Below are positions 27,759 to 37,980 of a DNA stretch of 56,506 bases, in pieces. A program made the position numbers and the translations under genes. The first letter of the stretch is position 1. Each line of letters opens with the position of its first letter. The DNA comes from an uncultured Bacteroidota bacterium (GTDB lineage: Bacteria; Bacteroidota; Bacteroidia; Chitinophagales; LD1): positions 1-56,506 of the forward strand of contig CAIOTH010000029.1 of the NCBI GenBank assembly GCA_903861145.1, given 5' to 3'. Under the pieces are notes generated by a model that was not told the origin of the DNA, did not search any database, and worked only from the letters and a program-made list of their open reading frames with translations.

Positions 27759-28865
27759 ATGACTACTGCCATAAAAATGAATCTCAAATACGCTCTTACC
27801 GCCATCTTTTTAGCAGTTTTTGCCATTTTTACGGCCTCTGCCAGCCCTCAAGACACCGCTAAAAAATCGGACAAGTTTGATGCCGGAAAGCTAATTATTG
27901 AGCACATCAGCGATTCCCACGAGTGGCATGTTACCGGCGAGGGCGAAAACACCATTGCTCTTCCGTTACCCGTTATTCTTTATACCGATAAGGGTTTAGA
28001 GTTCTTCTGTTCATGCAATTTTAAGCATGACGAAGCTACCTATCAGGGTAAAAACTATTCCTACAAACTGAACGAAAAGAACCAGGTAGAAGTTGTAGGG
28101 GCTAACAATGAAGTTGACGAAGCTGCCACTGCCAAAGTCATTGACTTCTCTATCACTAAAAACGTGGCTTCTCTTTTCTTCAGCGCTGCCCTTTTACTTA
28201 TCATCTTCCTTTCAGTAGCTGGTTCTTATAAAAAGAATGCTGGCAAGGCGCCTTCAGGTCTGCAAGGTTTTTTCGAACCAATCATCATTTTTATACGCGA
28301 TGATATTGCCAAACAATCTATTGGCCCTAAGTACGAAAGATTTATGCCTTACCTGCTTACCGTGTTCTTTTTTATATGGTTTGGTAATTTATTAGGTATG
28401 ATTCCTTTGCTGCCGGGTGGGGCTAACCTTACCGGTAACATTGCTGTAACTGCGGTGTTGGCTGTTCTTACCTTCATTATCACTACCATTAATGCCAACA
28501 AAAACTACTGGCACCACGTAATTGCTATGCCGGGAGTTCCTAAGCCGGTGTTACTTATCCTTACGCCAATCGAAATCATGGGCGTGTTTCTCCGTCCTTT
28601 TGTATTAATGATACGATTGTTTGCAAACATTACTGCGGGCCACATTATAGCCTTGTCGTTTTTCTGTTTGATTTTCATTTTTGGTGAAATGAACAAGGGC
28701 CTTGGATTAGGCATTGGTGTTTTTGCTGTGGCGTTTAATGTATTTATGGGATTGCTTGAATTACTGGTGGCTTTAATACAGGCGTATGTATTTACGCTTT
28801 TATCGGCCATTTACTTTGGTGCAGCTTTGGAAGAGCCTCATCATCACGACGAATCAATTGTTTAA
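27759..28865 (+). CDS. atpB: F1Fo ATP synthase subunit a
   Basis: A 368-residue membrane subunit forming the proton half-channels. The first about 30 residues look like a signal peptide and are followed by an extra domain of about 100 residues (HISDSHEWHVTGEG, LPLPVILYTDKGLEFF) before the conserved core; this extension is usual in Bacteroidota. The core has the helix with the essential Arg in PFVLMIRLFANITAGH and the later LLVALIQAYVFTLLSAIY. It ends in a His-rich tail (EEPHHHDE). The second ATG at codon 7 is a possible start. Spacing to atpE is 36 bases. Confidence 0.95.
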   Translation: MTTAIKMNLKYALTAIFLAVFAIFTASASPQDTAKKSDKFDAGKLIIEHISDSHEWHVTGEGENTIALPLPVILYTDKGLEFFCSCNFKHDEATYQGKNYSYKLNEKNQVEVVGANNEVDEAATAKVIDFSITKNVASLFFSAALLLIIFLSVAGSYKKNAGKAPSGLQGFFEPIIIFIRDDIAKQSIGPKYERFMPYLLTVFFFIWFGNLLGMIPLLPGGANLTGNIAVTAVLAVLTFIITTINANKNYWHHVIAMPGVPKPVLLILTPIEIMGVFLRPFVLMIRLFANITAGHIIALSFFCLIFIFGEMNKGLGLGIGVFAVAFNVFMGLLELLVALIQAYVFTLLSAIYFGAALEEPHHHDESIV

Positions 28866-29156
<291 letters not shown>

Positions 29157-29171
29157 TACCCCAAAAATCTT

Positions 29172-29210
29172 CGGGCAACAAAAGCGGTTGGCTGCGTTGC
29201 CCGATTTTTT
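29172..29210 (+). terminator. Terminator-like attenuator between atpE and atpF
   Basis: CGGGCAAC (29172-29179) pairs with GTTGCCCG (29196-29203), then A and six T residues. It has the form of an intrinsic terminator but lies inside the operon, 15 bases after the atpE stop. Partial termination here would give more a/c mRNA than b, delta and alpha mRNA. Confidence 0.75.
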
Positions 29211-29262
29211 ACATTAAGATGAGTTGATTAGGATTTAAGAAGAAATTGAAAAGTAAAAATAT

Positions 29263-29757
29263 ATGGAACTCGTAAAACCCGCGATAGGCTTAGTTTTCTG
29301 GATGGTAATAACATTCGGCGCGCTTTTCTTCATACTTGCAAAATTTGCCTGGAAACCTATTTTGGGCATGCTGAGCGAACGCGAAAAAACGATTGCTGAT
29401 TCATTAGCCGAAGCACAAAAGGCACGTGCAGAAATGGCTGCTTTAACCTCTAAAAACCAGGACTTATTAAACCAGGCTAAGGAAGAAAGAAACAAAATTT
29501 TGCATGAAGCTAAAGAAGCTGCCGATAAGCTGAAGAACGAAATGTTGGCTAAAGCACAACAGGAAGTGGAAGCAAAAATTCAAACTGCTTTCCGCGAAAT
29601 CGACATTCAGAAAAAGGCAGCTATTACTGAAGTGAAGAATTCAGTTGGTTTATTGGCTTTGGATATTGCTGAAAAAGTAATCCGCAAAGACCTGAAAGGC
29701 AATGCCGAGCAATTGGAGTATGTAAATAAACTGGCTAAGGAATCTAACCTGAACTAA
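29263..29757 (+). CDS. atpF: F1Fo ATP synthase subunit b
   Basis: A 164-residue stator subunit. Residues 5-25 are the membrane anchor (AIGLVFWMVITFGALFFIL), followed by the conserved KFAWKPILGMLSEREKTI and a long charged coiled coil (residues 35-155) that reaches to F1. Normal length. Twelve bases before atpH. The upstream gap of 106 bases holds the atpE attenuator; I see no second promoter in it. Confidence 0.95.
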   Translation: MELVKPAIGLVFWMVITFGALFFILAKFAWKPILGMLSEREKTIADSLAEAQKARAEMAALTSKNQDLLNQAKEERNKILHEAKEAADKLKNEMLAKAQQEVEAKIQTAFREIDIQKKAAITEVKNSVGLLALDIAEKVIRKDLKGNAEQLEYVNKLAKESNLN

Positions 29758-29769
29758 GAAGTAAGAAAC

Positions 29770-30333
29770 ATGAGTGCATTTAGTTTAGCAACCCGGTACG
29801 CAAAATCTCTTATTCAACTTGTCAATGAAAAAGGCAAGCTGGAGGAAGTATATAAAGACATTAAGGACGTAAATGCGATTTTTGAACAAAACCGCGATCT
29901 GAAATTAATGTTTAAAAGCCCCATCATTCCCGCCGATAAAAAGCTGAATGTGGTTAAGCTGCTTTTTGAAGGTAAGATAGATTCCATCCTTTACCAGTTT
30001 ATGACCCTCGTTATTAAAAAAGGCCGTGAAGCTTATTTAAATGAAATTACACGCTCGTTTATTTTGCAATACAACGAGATGAAAAATATTACGCCGGTTA
30101 AGTTAAGCTCGGCTATTAAACTGGATGCTAATATTGTGAAGGGTATTATTGATACCTTAAAGAAGAATGAGAAACTGGGCGAAGTTGAGTTAACAGAAGA
30201 TGTGGACGCCAATATTATTGGCGGCTTTGTTCTTTCGTGGGGAGATAAAATGATTGACAGTAGCGTGAGCCGCAGATTAAGTACACTTAAAGGTGTTATT
30301 GAAGACGACTCTTTCGTAAAAAAATATTCATAA
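29770..30333 (+). CDS. atpH: F1Fo ATP synthase subunit delta (OSCP)
   Basis: A 187-residue subunit that joins the top of F1 to subunit b. The N-terminal helical domain begins FSLATRYAKSLIQLVNEKGKL. The C-terminal domain has the family end GGFVLSWGDKMIDSSVSRRLSTLK. Length and place between atpF and atpA are typical. Confidence 0.95.
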   Translation: MSAFSLATRYAKSLIQLVNEKGKLEEVYKDIKDVNAIFEQNRDLKLMFKSPIIPADKKLNVVKLLFEGKIDSILYQFMTLVIKKGREAYLNEITRSFILQYNEMKNITPVKLSSAIKLDANIVKGIIDTLKKNEKLGEVELTEDVDANIIGGFVLSWGDKMIDSSVSRRLSTLKGVIEDDSFVKKYS

Positions 30334-30354
30334 ATAATTCAAACATCAATAAAT

Positions 30355-31932
30355 ATGGTAGAAGTAAAACCAGATGAAATTTCAGCGATACTGCGCGAGC
30401 AGCTATCGGGCTTTAAAGGAGCGGCTGAATTAGAAGAAGTAGGTACCGTGTTACAAGTGGGTGACGGTATCGCCCGCGTTTACGGTTTAACCAATGCGCG
30501 CGCCGGCGAGTTAGTTGAATTCCAAAATGGTATCAAAGCAATCGTTTTGAACCTTGAAGAAGACAACGTAGGTGTGGTATTGATGGGCCCTTCTGAAAAA
30601 ATTAAAGAAGGCGACACTGTAAAAAGAACAGGCGTTATCGGTTCATTAAAAGTAGGCGAGGGCCTTGTTGGCCGTGTTGTAAATACACTGGGCGAACCTA
30701 TAGATGGTAAAGGACCAATAACCGGCGAATTATATGATATGCCTTTGGAAAGAAAAGCTCCGGGTGTTATCTATCGTCAACCGGTTAACGAGCCGCTTCA
30801 AACAGGTATCAAAGCTATTGATGCGATGATTCCAATTGGACGTGGACAGCGTGAGTTAATCATTGGCGACCGCCAGGTTGGTAAAACTGCCGTGGCTATT
30901 GATACTATCCTTAACCAGAAAGAATTTTACGATAAAGGCGAACCGGTTTACTGTATTTATGTTGCCTGCGGACAAAAATCATCTACTGTAGCCCGTATCC
31001 AAAAAACATTGGAAGATAACGGCGCTATGGCTTATACCGTAGTTGTTTGTGCGTCTGCTGCCGATCCGGCTCCTCTTCAATTCTACGCTCCGTTTGCGGG
31101 TGCAGCTATTGGCGAGTTCTTCCGCGATACCGGTCGTCCGGCTTTGATTGTGTATGATGACTTGTCTAAACAAGCTGTTGCTTATCGTGAGGTATCCCTA
31201 CTATTAAAGCGCCCTCCGGGACGTGAGGCTTATCCTGGCGATGTATTCTATTTGCACAGCCGTTTGCTTGAAAGAGCGGCGAAGATTAATGCAAATATTG
31301 AGGTTGCTTCGCAAATGAATGATATACCTGATTCTATCCGTCACCTGGTAAAAGGTGGTGGTTCGTTAACCGCCCTTCCAATTATCGAAACACAAGCCGG
31401 TGACGTATCAGCTTACATCCCAACTAACGTAATCTCTATTACGGACGGTCAGATATTCCTTGAGTCAAACTTATTCAACGCAGGTATCCGTCCGGCAATC
31501 AACGTTGGTATTTCGGTATCGCGTGTGGGTGGTAACGCTCAGATCAAAGCGATGAAGAAAGTTGCGGGAACATTGAAACTTGACCAGGCTCAATATCGTG
31601 AGTTGGAAGCCTTCTCAAAATTCGGTTCTGATTTGGATGCTGCAACTAAAGCCGTGTTGGATAAAGGTGCACGTAACGTGGAGATTTTGAAACAACCACA
31701 GTTCACTCCATTTACAGTAAACAAGCAAATTGCCATTCTGTATGTAGGTACCAAGAACTTAGCATCTAAAGTGCCGGTTAACAAAATGCGCGATTTCGAA
31801 AAGGATTTCATCACTCAGTTAGAAACCCGTTTCCCTGATTTATTGAAAGGCCTCAACCAACCAATGACTGCCGAAGTTGAAAAACAAATACAAGGCATTG
31901 CTGCTGATGTGGCTTTAACTTTCGCTCACTAG
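30355..31932 (+). CDS. atpA: F1Fo ATP synthase subunit alpha
   Basis: A 525-residue F1 subunit with non-catalytic nucleotide sites. The P-loop is [14 protein letters not shown]; the signature [14 protein letters not shown] is near residue 380; [26 protein letters not shown] precedes it. The first 20 residues ([19 protein letters not shown]) bind delta. In most genomes atpG comes next, but here a terminator follows and atpG lies at 40646-41533 on the other strand. The beta and epsilon genes are not in the window. Confidence 0.97.
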   Translation: MVEVKPDEISAILREQLSGFKGAAELEEVGTVLQVGDGIARVYGLTNARAGELVEFQNGIKAIVLNLEEDNVGVVLMGPSEKIKEGDTVKRTGVIGSLKVGEGLVGRVVNTLGEPIDGKGPITGELYDMPLERKAPGVIYRQPVNEPLQTGIKAIDAMIPIGRGQRELIIGDRQVGKTAVAIDTILNQKEFYDKGEPVYCIYVACGQKSSTVARIQKTLEDNGAMAYTVVVCASAADPAPLQFYAPFAGAAIGEFFRDTGRPALIVYDDLSKQAVAYREVSLLLKRPPGREAYPGDVFYLHSRLLERAAKINANIEVASQMNDIPDSIRHLVKGGGSLTALPIIETQAGDVSAYIPTNVISITDGQIFLESNLFNAGIRPAINVGISVSRVGGNAQIKAMKKVAGTLKLDQAQYRELEAFSKFGSDLDAATKAVLDKGARNVEILKQPQFTPFTVNKQIAILYVGTKNLASKVPVNKMRDFEKDFITQLETRFPDLLKGLNQPMTAEVEKQIQGIAADVALTFAH

Positions 31933-31969
31933 AAATCAGATTTTAATAGCTATAATTTTGCAAAGGCCT

Positions 31970-31997
31970 TCGTGAAAATGAGGGCCTTTGCTTTTTT
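31970..31997 (+). terminator. Terminator of the ATP synthase operon
   Basis: GCAAAGGCC (31970-31978) pairs with GGCCTTTGC (31983-31991), with six T residues to 31997. The compact loop is only 4 bases (TTCG), a stable tetraloop. Confidence 0.85.
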
Positions 31998-32029
31998 ACG
32001 GATTTGAAAAAAATAAAATTTGTATTCTG

Positions 32030-32060
32030 TTTGGAAACATAATTGGAACGAATAATTTTG
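32030..32060 (+). promoter_or_regulatory. Consensus promoter of second collagen-like gene
   Basis: TTTG (32030-32033), a 19-base spacer and TAATTTTG (32053-32060) match the Bacteroidota consensus at every position. The leader would be about 65 bases. Confidence 0.8.
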
Positions 32061-32133
32061 CTAATCCTGCATACGAAGTGATGATGATATGCCGGCACCT
32101 AAAGTTTTATTGCCGCCTTTAAAGTTGTAACCC

Positions 32134-33807
32134 ATGAAGCATGTCTTATTTTTCATTCTGGCTTTTGTTCTGGCAATAGTTACCGTCTCGGCACAAGTTC
32201 CACAGCAAATTAATTACCAGGCGGTGGTTCGTAATTCTGCAGGGCAACCGGTATCTAACGGCACAGTTGTTACCGTTAAATTTATTATTCACGATAGCAC
32301 AGCCACGGGTACAACCATTTTTACCGAAACCCATTCAGTCACTTCCAATCAAATTGGCATGGTAACCGCTATGATCGGCTCTATTAACAGCCTAAGCGTT
32401 GTTAATTGGGGAAGCGGAAATAAATATTTGCAAATTGAACTTGACCCCACCGGCGGAAATAGTTTTACTGACATGGGCACTTCAGAATTATTGAGCGTTC
32501 CGTATGCGCTGTTTTCCGGTAATGGCAAAGCTGGGTCTACTGGTGCCACCGGACCTTCGGGAAGTATCGGATTGCAAGGGGTTACAGGCGCTACAGGTAT
32601 TGCTGGTATAACTGGCGTTGCAGGTACTATGGGTTCTACTGGTGCAATCGGCTCTGCGGGATTAAATGGAATAACCGGCGCCACAGGTCCTACGGGAATA
32701 GCAGGTAATGATGGCTCACAAGGGCCTACCGGCTTAACGGGAACGGGTGGCGGTGCAACCGGGCCTACTGGTGCCACTGGAACAGGTGGATTGGCTGGCC
32801 CCACTGGCGCAATAGGTATTTCCGGGCCCTCAGGGGCTCAAGGTAGCACCGGAAACTTCGGTAATATGGGCGCCACCGGAAATATTGGGCCTATCGGCAA
32901 TACAGGAGCTACAGGCGTAACTGGTGTATCAGGTGCTACCGGTATGCAGGGTATTACATGGTTTACCGGTGCAATTGGGCCTACCGGTTTAAATGGGGAT
33001 ACCGGTAATAATGGTTTAAATGGTGCAACCGGGCCTGCCGGCGCAACCGGTAGTAACGGTCCTACCGGGTCTACGGGAGTAGGCGGTGGTGCCACAGGTC
33101 CATCTGGCCCTACAGGGACTAATGGCTTAACTGGCCCTTCTGGCGATACTGGTGTTATGGGTGCTACTGGTGCAACTGGCAGCAACGGTAACGTCGGTGC
33201 CACAGGTTCTACCGGTGCTACAGGGAGTACCGGCATCCAGGGAAATATAGGAGCCACTGGCCCAACCGGCGCCTTAGGAACAAATGGCAACACAGGTAGT
33301 AATGGCGTTACAGGTGTTACCGGGATTACCGGCCCAACGGGTTCAATCGGAACACCGGGCACTACTGGCCCCACAGGTATTACCGGTGCTACTGGTCTAA
33401 CCGGAGTAACTGGCGACAATGGAGTAACCGGCCCAACCGGCGCTAATGGTACATTTGGCATTACCGGCGTTACCGGTCAAACTATTTATAACAACGGCAG
33501 TGGTTTTGTTGCAACAAGCAATTTGTACAATTCGGGCCAAAGCGTGGCTATCAATACTGTAGGTGCATCTGCAGATTCAACGGCTATACTCGATATTACC
33601 TCTACTAAATCAGGTTTATTAATCCCAAGAATGACTAGTGCCCAGCGCACCGCTATATCTAACCCGGCTACAGGACTTCTTGTTTTTCAAACTGATTCAG
33701 CAAGTGGGTTTTACTTTTATAATAGTACAACCTGGCAATATTTAATGGCCGTTAGTTCGGGTGCAGCAAACAGCCAAACACTTATATACACTACAAAAGG
33801 ATTTTAA
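32134..33807 (+). CDS. Collagen-like triple-helix repeat exoprotein (Thr-rich)
   Basis: A 557-residue secreted protein. Residues 1-20 are the signal peptide (ends VSAQ). Residues 21-130 are the same N-terminal domain as in the protein at 4002-5468 ([32 protein letters not shown]). Residues 134-449 are Gly-X-Thr-rich repeats (GATG, GPTG, GVTG) with register breaks. At residue 276 a Trp stands where Gly is expected (GITWFTG). Residues 450-557 are a common Bacteroidota tail domain ([44 protein letters not shown]), also known from phage-fibre-like proteins. A surface fibre is likely. Confidence 0.85.
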   Translation: MKHVLFFILAFVLAIVTVSAQVPQQINYQAVVRNSAGQPVSNGTVVTVKFIIHDSTATGTTIFTETHSVTSNQIGMVTAMIGSINSLSVVNWGSGNKYLQIELDPTGGNSFTDMGTSELLSVPYALFSGNGKAGSTGATGPSGSIGLQGVTGATGIAGITGVAGTMGSTGAIGSAGLNGITGATGPTGIAGNDGSQGPTGLTGTGGGATGPTGATGTGGLAGPTGAIGISGPSGAQGSTGNFGNMGATGNIGPIGNTGATGVTGVSGATGMQGITWFTGAIGPTGLNGDTGNNGLNGATGPAGATGSNGPTGSTGVGGGATGPSGPTGTNGLTGPSGDTGVMGATGATGSNGNVGATGSTGATGSTGIQGNIGATGPTGALGTNGNTGSNGVTGVTGITGPTGSIGTPGTTGPTGITGATGLTGVTGDNGVTGPTGANGTFGITGVTGQTIYNNGSGFVATSNLYNSGQSVAINTVGASADSTAILDITSTKSGLLIPRMTSAQRTAISNPATGLLVFQTDSASGFYFYNSTTWQYLMAVSSGAANSQTLIYTTKGF

Positions 33808-33825
33808 TAACAAAAGATGATTTTT

Positions 33826-34269
33826 ATGAAAAGAGTAATATTATTCGCCGGCTTCCTGGCTATTTCTTTTTTGGGTATGGCTCAGAGCAATTTGCAATTT
33901 AGCCAGGTAATAAGAATAAAAAACACCGGCGCTAGCGCTACTAATACTTCTACTTATTCAGTGGGTTCAATAACAGTGCCTACGGGCAGTGTTTATAAAA
34001 TCGAATCAGCTTCTGTTGTTCTAACCATTGGTAGCGGGGCCACCGCAACTATCGGGTCAGGCAGCCTGCAGTTATTAGTAGATGGGCAAGAGGTATATTT
34101 TACCGACCCAACCGGCAGCAACTATACATTTGCTGAAAGCAAATTTTTGCTACCCATGTGGCTTGGGCCTGGTACATATAGTATAGTTCTTGGTTTTAGT
34201 GCCGCAACCGGTACTGGCTTGAACTATACAACCGTCTTGAGCGGTCTTCAGTTTAATGTAGTGCAATAG
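33826..34269 (+). CDS. Small secreted beta-rich protein
   Basis: A 147-residue protein from the ATG at 33826, which starts a signal peptide (MKRVILFAGFLAISFLGMAQ); an ATG at 33817 is in frame but adds only three residues. The mature part is a predicted beta-sandwich with no charged motif (SVGSITVPTGSVYKIESASV, LLVDGQEVYF). I do not recognise the family. It follows the collagen-like gene after 18 bases and is very likely cotranscribed; the pair mirrors the layout at 3710-5468, which suggests that each collagen-like fibre has a secreted partner. Confidence 0.6.
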   Translation: MKRVILFAGFLAISFLGMAQSNLQFSQVIRIKNTGASATNTSTYSVGSITVPTGSVYKIESASVVLTIGSGATATIGSGSLQLLVDGQEVYFTDPTGSNYTFAESKFLLPMWLGPGTYSIVLGFSAATGTGLNYTTVLSGLQFNVVQ

Positions 34270-34294
34270 TTTTTGTGACCTGTTATTAGGGGTG

Positions 34295-35659
34295 TTATTC
34301 CTTTTTAGAGGCCAGTTCCCCCATTTTCCATCCATAAAACACCAAATAAGCAAAGCAGAAAATAGGCACTACATAGGAGTGATGCACCCCAATCTGATCT
34401 GCCACAAATCCCTGGAACCATGGCACAATAGCTGCCCCCAAAATTCCCATAACCAAAAGCGATGAACCCTGGCTGGTATACTTGCCTAATTTATCAATGG
34501 CCAGTGTAAATATATTCGACCACATAATCGAGTTAAATAACCCCATAGCAACTACTGAAAACAATGCTACTTTACCCGAAGTGTTTAATACAATTAACAG
34601 CAGTAAGATGTTAATCAGCGAAAACAATATCAGCGTTTTCGCCGGGTTATATTGTGCAACTATAAACCCTATCGCCAGTATAAATAGGAAGGGAATATAA
34701 GGGAACACCTCACTTACCTCAAATCCCTTTATATGAAATATGTAAATCAAAAATGGAAATACCAAAGCCGGTATTACAAAAGCCAATAACATTTTTACTC
34801 CCCGGCTCAAATCGCTTAAAGCTGCGGCACCGGTAAATCTGCCAATCATAGCGCCACCCCAGTAAAGCGCTACAAATACCGAAGCCCGGGCAGGAATCAG
34901 GTTTGCAATTTCAGGCAAGCCAACAAAATTAGTCATCATACTTCCTACAGCTACTTCCCCGCCCACGTACATAAATATGGCAATCACCCCCAGCGAGAGT
35001 TGTGGAAATTTCAAAGCACCGGCCGGGTGCTCAACCTTTTCAGTATTAGTAAATGCAGGCAGTTTTATAAATCCAATAACGATTGCCACCAATAAAGTAA
35101 TACTGGCAAATATCAGGTAAGGTAACTTAACGGCATCTGCACCTGTTGCGCCCTTTGCAAAAACTTCGAATATCAGGTAACTTCCAATTACAGGAGCGAT
35201 AGTCGTTCCTAACGAATTAAATCCCTGTGCAAGGTTCAATCTACCAGATGCCGTTTCCGGTTCTCCTAAAATAGCAACATACGGATTGGCTGCAATTTGC
35301 AGAATCGTAAAACCTAAGCCCAACACAAAAAGCGCTCCAAGGAAAAATCCATACAAATGAAATTGCGCTGCGGGGTAAAAAAGCGCCAACCCCAGTGCGG
35401 CGGTAACAAGACCAATAATCATCCCGTTTTTGTATCCTATTTTATTAATAGGGTCACCGGTTGAAGCCGAGATGAAAAAGTAAGTCAGCGAACCAATAAA
35501 GTATGCTATAAAAAATGCCGTTTGCACTAGCATTGCCTGCGCATAACTTAACGCAAAAACTCCTTTTAAATAAGGAATAAGTATATCGTTCATACACGTA
35601 ATAAACCCCCATATAAAGAACAACGTGGTTACTACTGCAAACGGAAATTTTTTGGTCAT
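34295..35659 (-). CDS. Sugar MFS transporter, FHS (FucP/GluP) family
   Basis: A 454-residue transporter with 12 predicted helices. The first helix region FFIWGFITCMNDILIPYLKG is the fucose/glucose-galactose permease signature, and QIAANPYVAILGEPETASGRLNLAQGFNSLGTTIAP is a second conserved block. Family members import monosaccharides with protons or sodium. It lies 119 bases downstream of the GH92 gene, with a REP-like repeat between them, so the likely substrate is mannose or a similar sugar released by that enzyme. The sugar is inferred, not shown. Confidence 0.88.
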   Translation of the reverse strand: MTKKFPFAVVTTLFFIWGFITCMNDILIPYLKGVFALSYAQAMLVQTAFFIAYFIGSLTYFFISASTGDPINKIGYKNGMIIGLVTAALGLALFYPAAQFHLYGFFLGALFVLGLGFTILQIAANPYVAILGEPETASGRLNLAQGFNSLGTTIAPVIGSYLIFEVFAKGATGADAVKLPYLIFASITLLVAIVIGFIKLPAFTNTEKVEHPAGALKFPQLSLGVIAIFMYVGGEVAVGSMMTNFVGLPEIANLIPARASVFVALYWGGAMIGRFTGAAALSDLSRGVKMLLAFVIPALVFPFLIYIFHIKGFEVSEVFPYIPFLFILAIGFIVAQYNPAKTLILFSLINILLLLIVLNTSGKVALFSVVAMGLFNSIMWSNIFTLAIDKLGKYTSQGSSLLVMGILGAAIVPWFQGFVADQIGVHHSYVVPIFCFAYLVFYGWKMGELASKKE

Positions 35660-35692
35660 TCGATCTATTTAGTACTTGGCCTATTAAATTAA

Positions 35693-35755
35693 GCGTCATT
35701 GCGATGTTTCCTCCCGCTTTACGCTGGAGGCGGCCCTGCGACGAGGCAATTCCGA
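35693..35755. repeat. REP-like palindromic repeat
   Basis: GCGTCATTGCGA (35693-35704) and TGCGACGAGGCAAT (35737-35750) resemble the two ends of the 'GTCATTGCGA...GCAAT' REP-type repeat I know from several environmental bacteria. Between them CCTCC (35710-35714) and GGAGG (35726-35730) can pair. It lies between two genes of one strand, a typical REP site. Confidence 0.5.
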
Positions 35756-35778
35756 AACAACTTGCTTCAACTTTGTAT

Positions 35779-37980
35779 TTACTCTATTTTGGTTACCGGC
35801 ACATCACTTTCCGAAGAACCCCAGCTTTTATTTGGTTCTGCGCTCATATTCAATTCCAACTCGCCACCGTTAGCAATATCAGTGTAATTGAAATAGGATT
35901 TGGTATAATTAGAACCGTTCAACTTTGCTGAATTGATATAAACATTACCCTTCAAATTGTTATTCGCCTTAATCGTAAAACTCTTACCATTCTCCAAATG
36001 AATAACCGCCTTGTCAACCACCGGCGAGCCTATGTCATAATGATCAGATCCCGGGCATACTTCATAAAATCCCAATGCACTTAAAACATACCAGGCACTC
36101 ATTTGTCCGCAATCCTCATTGCCCGATAAACCTGCCGGTGCATCGTGATACAATTCATTCATTACTTTGCGTAACATAAACTGTGCTTTCCAGGGCTGGC
36201 CAACGTAATCATATTCATATGCCAGGTGGTGGCTGGGCTCATTGCCGTGTGCGTACTGGCCAATCATACCCGATATATCGCTTTGAGCATGTCCGTGCAT
36301 TTTCGAGGGAACATTGAAAAGCGAATCTAGCATCCGTCCCATTTTTTCTTTGCCGCCCATCAGCTTAATTTCACCGGTCATATCCTGTGGCTCGTAAAAC
36401 GAATACTGCCAGGCGTTGGCCTCGGTATAATCATGCGTAACTGCAAACGGGTCGAATGGCGATACAAAACTTTCTTGTTTTGGGCGCATAAAACCGGTGC
36501 TCGGGTCAAACAGGTTTTTATAATTCTGCGCACGCTTAATAAAGTAATTATAGTCATCAGTCTTCCCAAGTTTCTTGGCAAACTGTGCAATGCACCAATC
36601 ATCATAAGCAAACTCCAATGTTTTCGAAACACTTTCTTCGGCGTCCAACATTTTAACGTATCCAAATTCCTTGTAACTGCCTAATCCACGGCTATTTTCC
36701 ATAGCACTTTTCTTCATGGCGGCTAAAGCTTCATTGGCGTCAAAACCGGTAATGCCCTTCATGTATGCCTCGGTAATAACCGGCACACAATGGTATGCAA
36801 TCATGCAATTAGTTTCGCAGCTCGATAATTCCCACACCGGTAGCAAGCCGCCCTGCTCGTATTGGGTTAAAAACGTTTTTATAAAATCTAACGAGCGCTT
36901 GCGGTCAATCAAAGTCAACAACGGATGCTCTGCGCGATATGTATCCCATAGTGAGAACACGGTATAATAAGTAAAGTCTTTAGTCTCATGAATTTTCAAA
37001 TCACGCCCGCGATATTTGCCATCCACATCCTGGTAAAGATTTGGTGGAGTCATAACATGGTACATGGCTGAATAAAAAGTACGCATTATGGATTTGTCGG
37101 CACTCTCAATTTCAATTTTACTCAACTCTTTATTCCACTCAGATTTTGCATCACTTACCAGCTTGTCGAAATCCCAACCTGGTTGCTCCGCTTCAAGGTT
37201 TTTGCGTGCTCCTTCAATACTCACAGCCGAAATACCCACCTTGGCATAAATAACTTCACCCTCAGTAGTTTCAAAACTTACATAGGCCTTTAAAAAGCTA
37301 CCGGTGTCGTGCTTGGCACCCTGTGCAAGCGCATTGGCCTTTACAATGCCTGACTGCTTAAATGGCTTCGAAAACTGGATAACAAAATACACGTACTGGT
37401 TATTGGCCCAGGCCTTGCTTAACCGCATACCACTTATTTCGTTATCACCCGTAATGTTTATTTCCCCTTGTTTTGCCCAATCGCGATGGGTTAGGTCTAG
37501 TATAATATTAGAAGAAGATGATTTGGGGAAAGTGTATTTGTGCAGCCCCGTTCGTTTTGTAACCGTCAACTCAACCTTCACTTTTGGCTTATCTAAAAAA
37601 ACTGAGTAGTAACCCGGCGAAGCCTTTTCGTTGGCATGGGTAAAAGGAGAGGAGTACTGTTTATTTTTGAATTGTGGTTTTCCGACGGTTGGCATTAGCA
37701 ACACATCGCCATAATCCGAGCACCCGGTACCACTTAAATGGGTATGCGAAAACCCGTAAATTACTTTATCCGAATAATGATATCCGCTGCAACCATCCCA
37801 TCCCTTTAACCGCGTATCGGGGCTCAATTGCACCATACCAAAAGGCATTGTTGGCCCCGGGAAAGTATGTCCATGGTCGCCGGTGCCAACAAATGGATCG
37901 GCATATTGTGTATAATCTCTTGTTTGAGCCGAAGCAAGGAAAGCCAGGAATAAAAAGCCGGTAAGTATTCGGGTTTTCAT
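35779..37980 (-). CDS. GH92 family alpha-mannosidase, secreted
   Basis: A 733-residue glycoside hydrolase. Residues 1-18 are a signal peptide (ends ASAQ). Family 92 motifs: YADPFVGTGDHGHTFPG at the start of the mature protein, GFSHTHLSGTG, SLWDTYRAEHPLL, the catalytic region GNEDCGQMSAWYVLSALGFY and SDHYDIGSP near the C-terminus. GH92 enzymes are calcium-dependent exo-mannosidases that act mainly on alpha-1,2-, 1,3- or 1,6-linked mannose of N-glycans or glycoproteins; the linkage cannot be read here. It is probably periplasmic or surface located and lies upstream of an FHS transporter. Confidence 0.93.
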   Translation of the reverse strand: MKTRILTGFLFLAFLASAQTRDYTQYADPFVGTGDHGHTFPGPTMPFGMVQLSPDTRLKGWDGCSGYHYSDKVIYGFSHTHLSGTGCSDYGDVLLMPTVGKPQFKNKQYSSPFTHANEKASPGYYSVFLDKPKVKVELTVTKRTGLHKYTFPKSSSSNIILDLTHRDWAKQGEINITGDNEISGMRLSKAWANNQYVYFVIQFSKPFKQSGIVKANALAQGAKHDTGSFLKAYVSFETTEGEVIYAKVGISAVSIEGARKNLEAEQPGWDFDKLVSDAKSEWNKELSKIEIESADKSIMRTFYSAMYHVMTPPNLYQDVDGKYRGRDLKIHETKDFTYYTVFSLWDTYRAEHPLLTLIDRKRSLDFIKTFLTQYEQGGLLPVWELSSCETNCMIAYHCVPVITEAYMKGITGFDANEALAAMKKSAMENSRGLGSYKEFGYVKMLDAEESVSKTLEFAYDDWCIAQFAKKLGKTDDYNYFIKRAQNYKNLFDPSTGFMRPKQESFVSPFDPFAVTHDYTEANAWQYSFYEPQDMTGEIKLMGGKEKMGRMLDSLFNVPSKMHGHAQSDISGMIGQYAHGNEPSHHLAYEYDYVGQPWKAQFMLRKVMNELYHDAPAGLSGNEDCGQMSAWYVLSALGFYEVCPGSDHYDIGSPVVDKAVIHLENGKSFTIKANNNLKGNVYINSAKLNGSNYTKSYFNYTDIANGGELELNMSAEPNKSWGSSESDVPVTKIE

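Noticed and set aside
31963-31970. TAATTTTG box after atpA as a promoter
   Set aside because: It overlaps the first stem arm of the atp terminator; the better promoter with a correct -33 box is at 32030-32060.
32838-33461. 207-codon open frame on the minus strand inside the second collagen-like gene
   Set aside because: Same effect: a Pro/Val-rich reverse shadow of the repeat, with no start context and no homology-like features.
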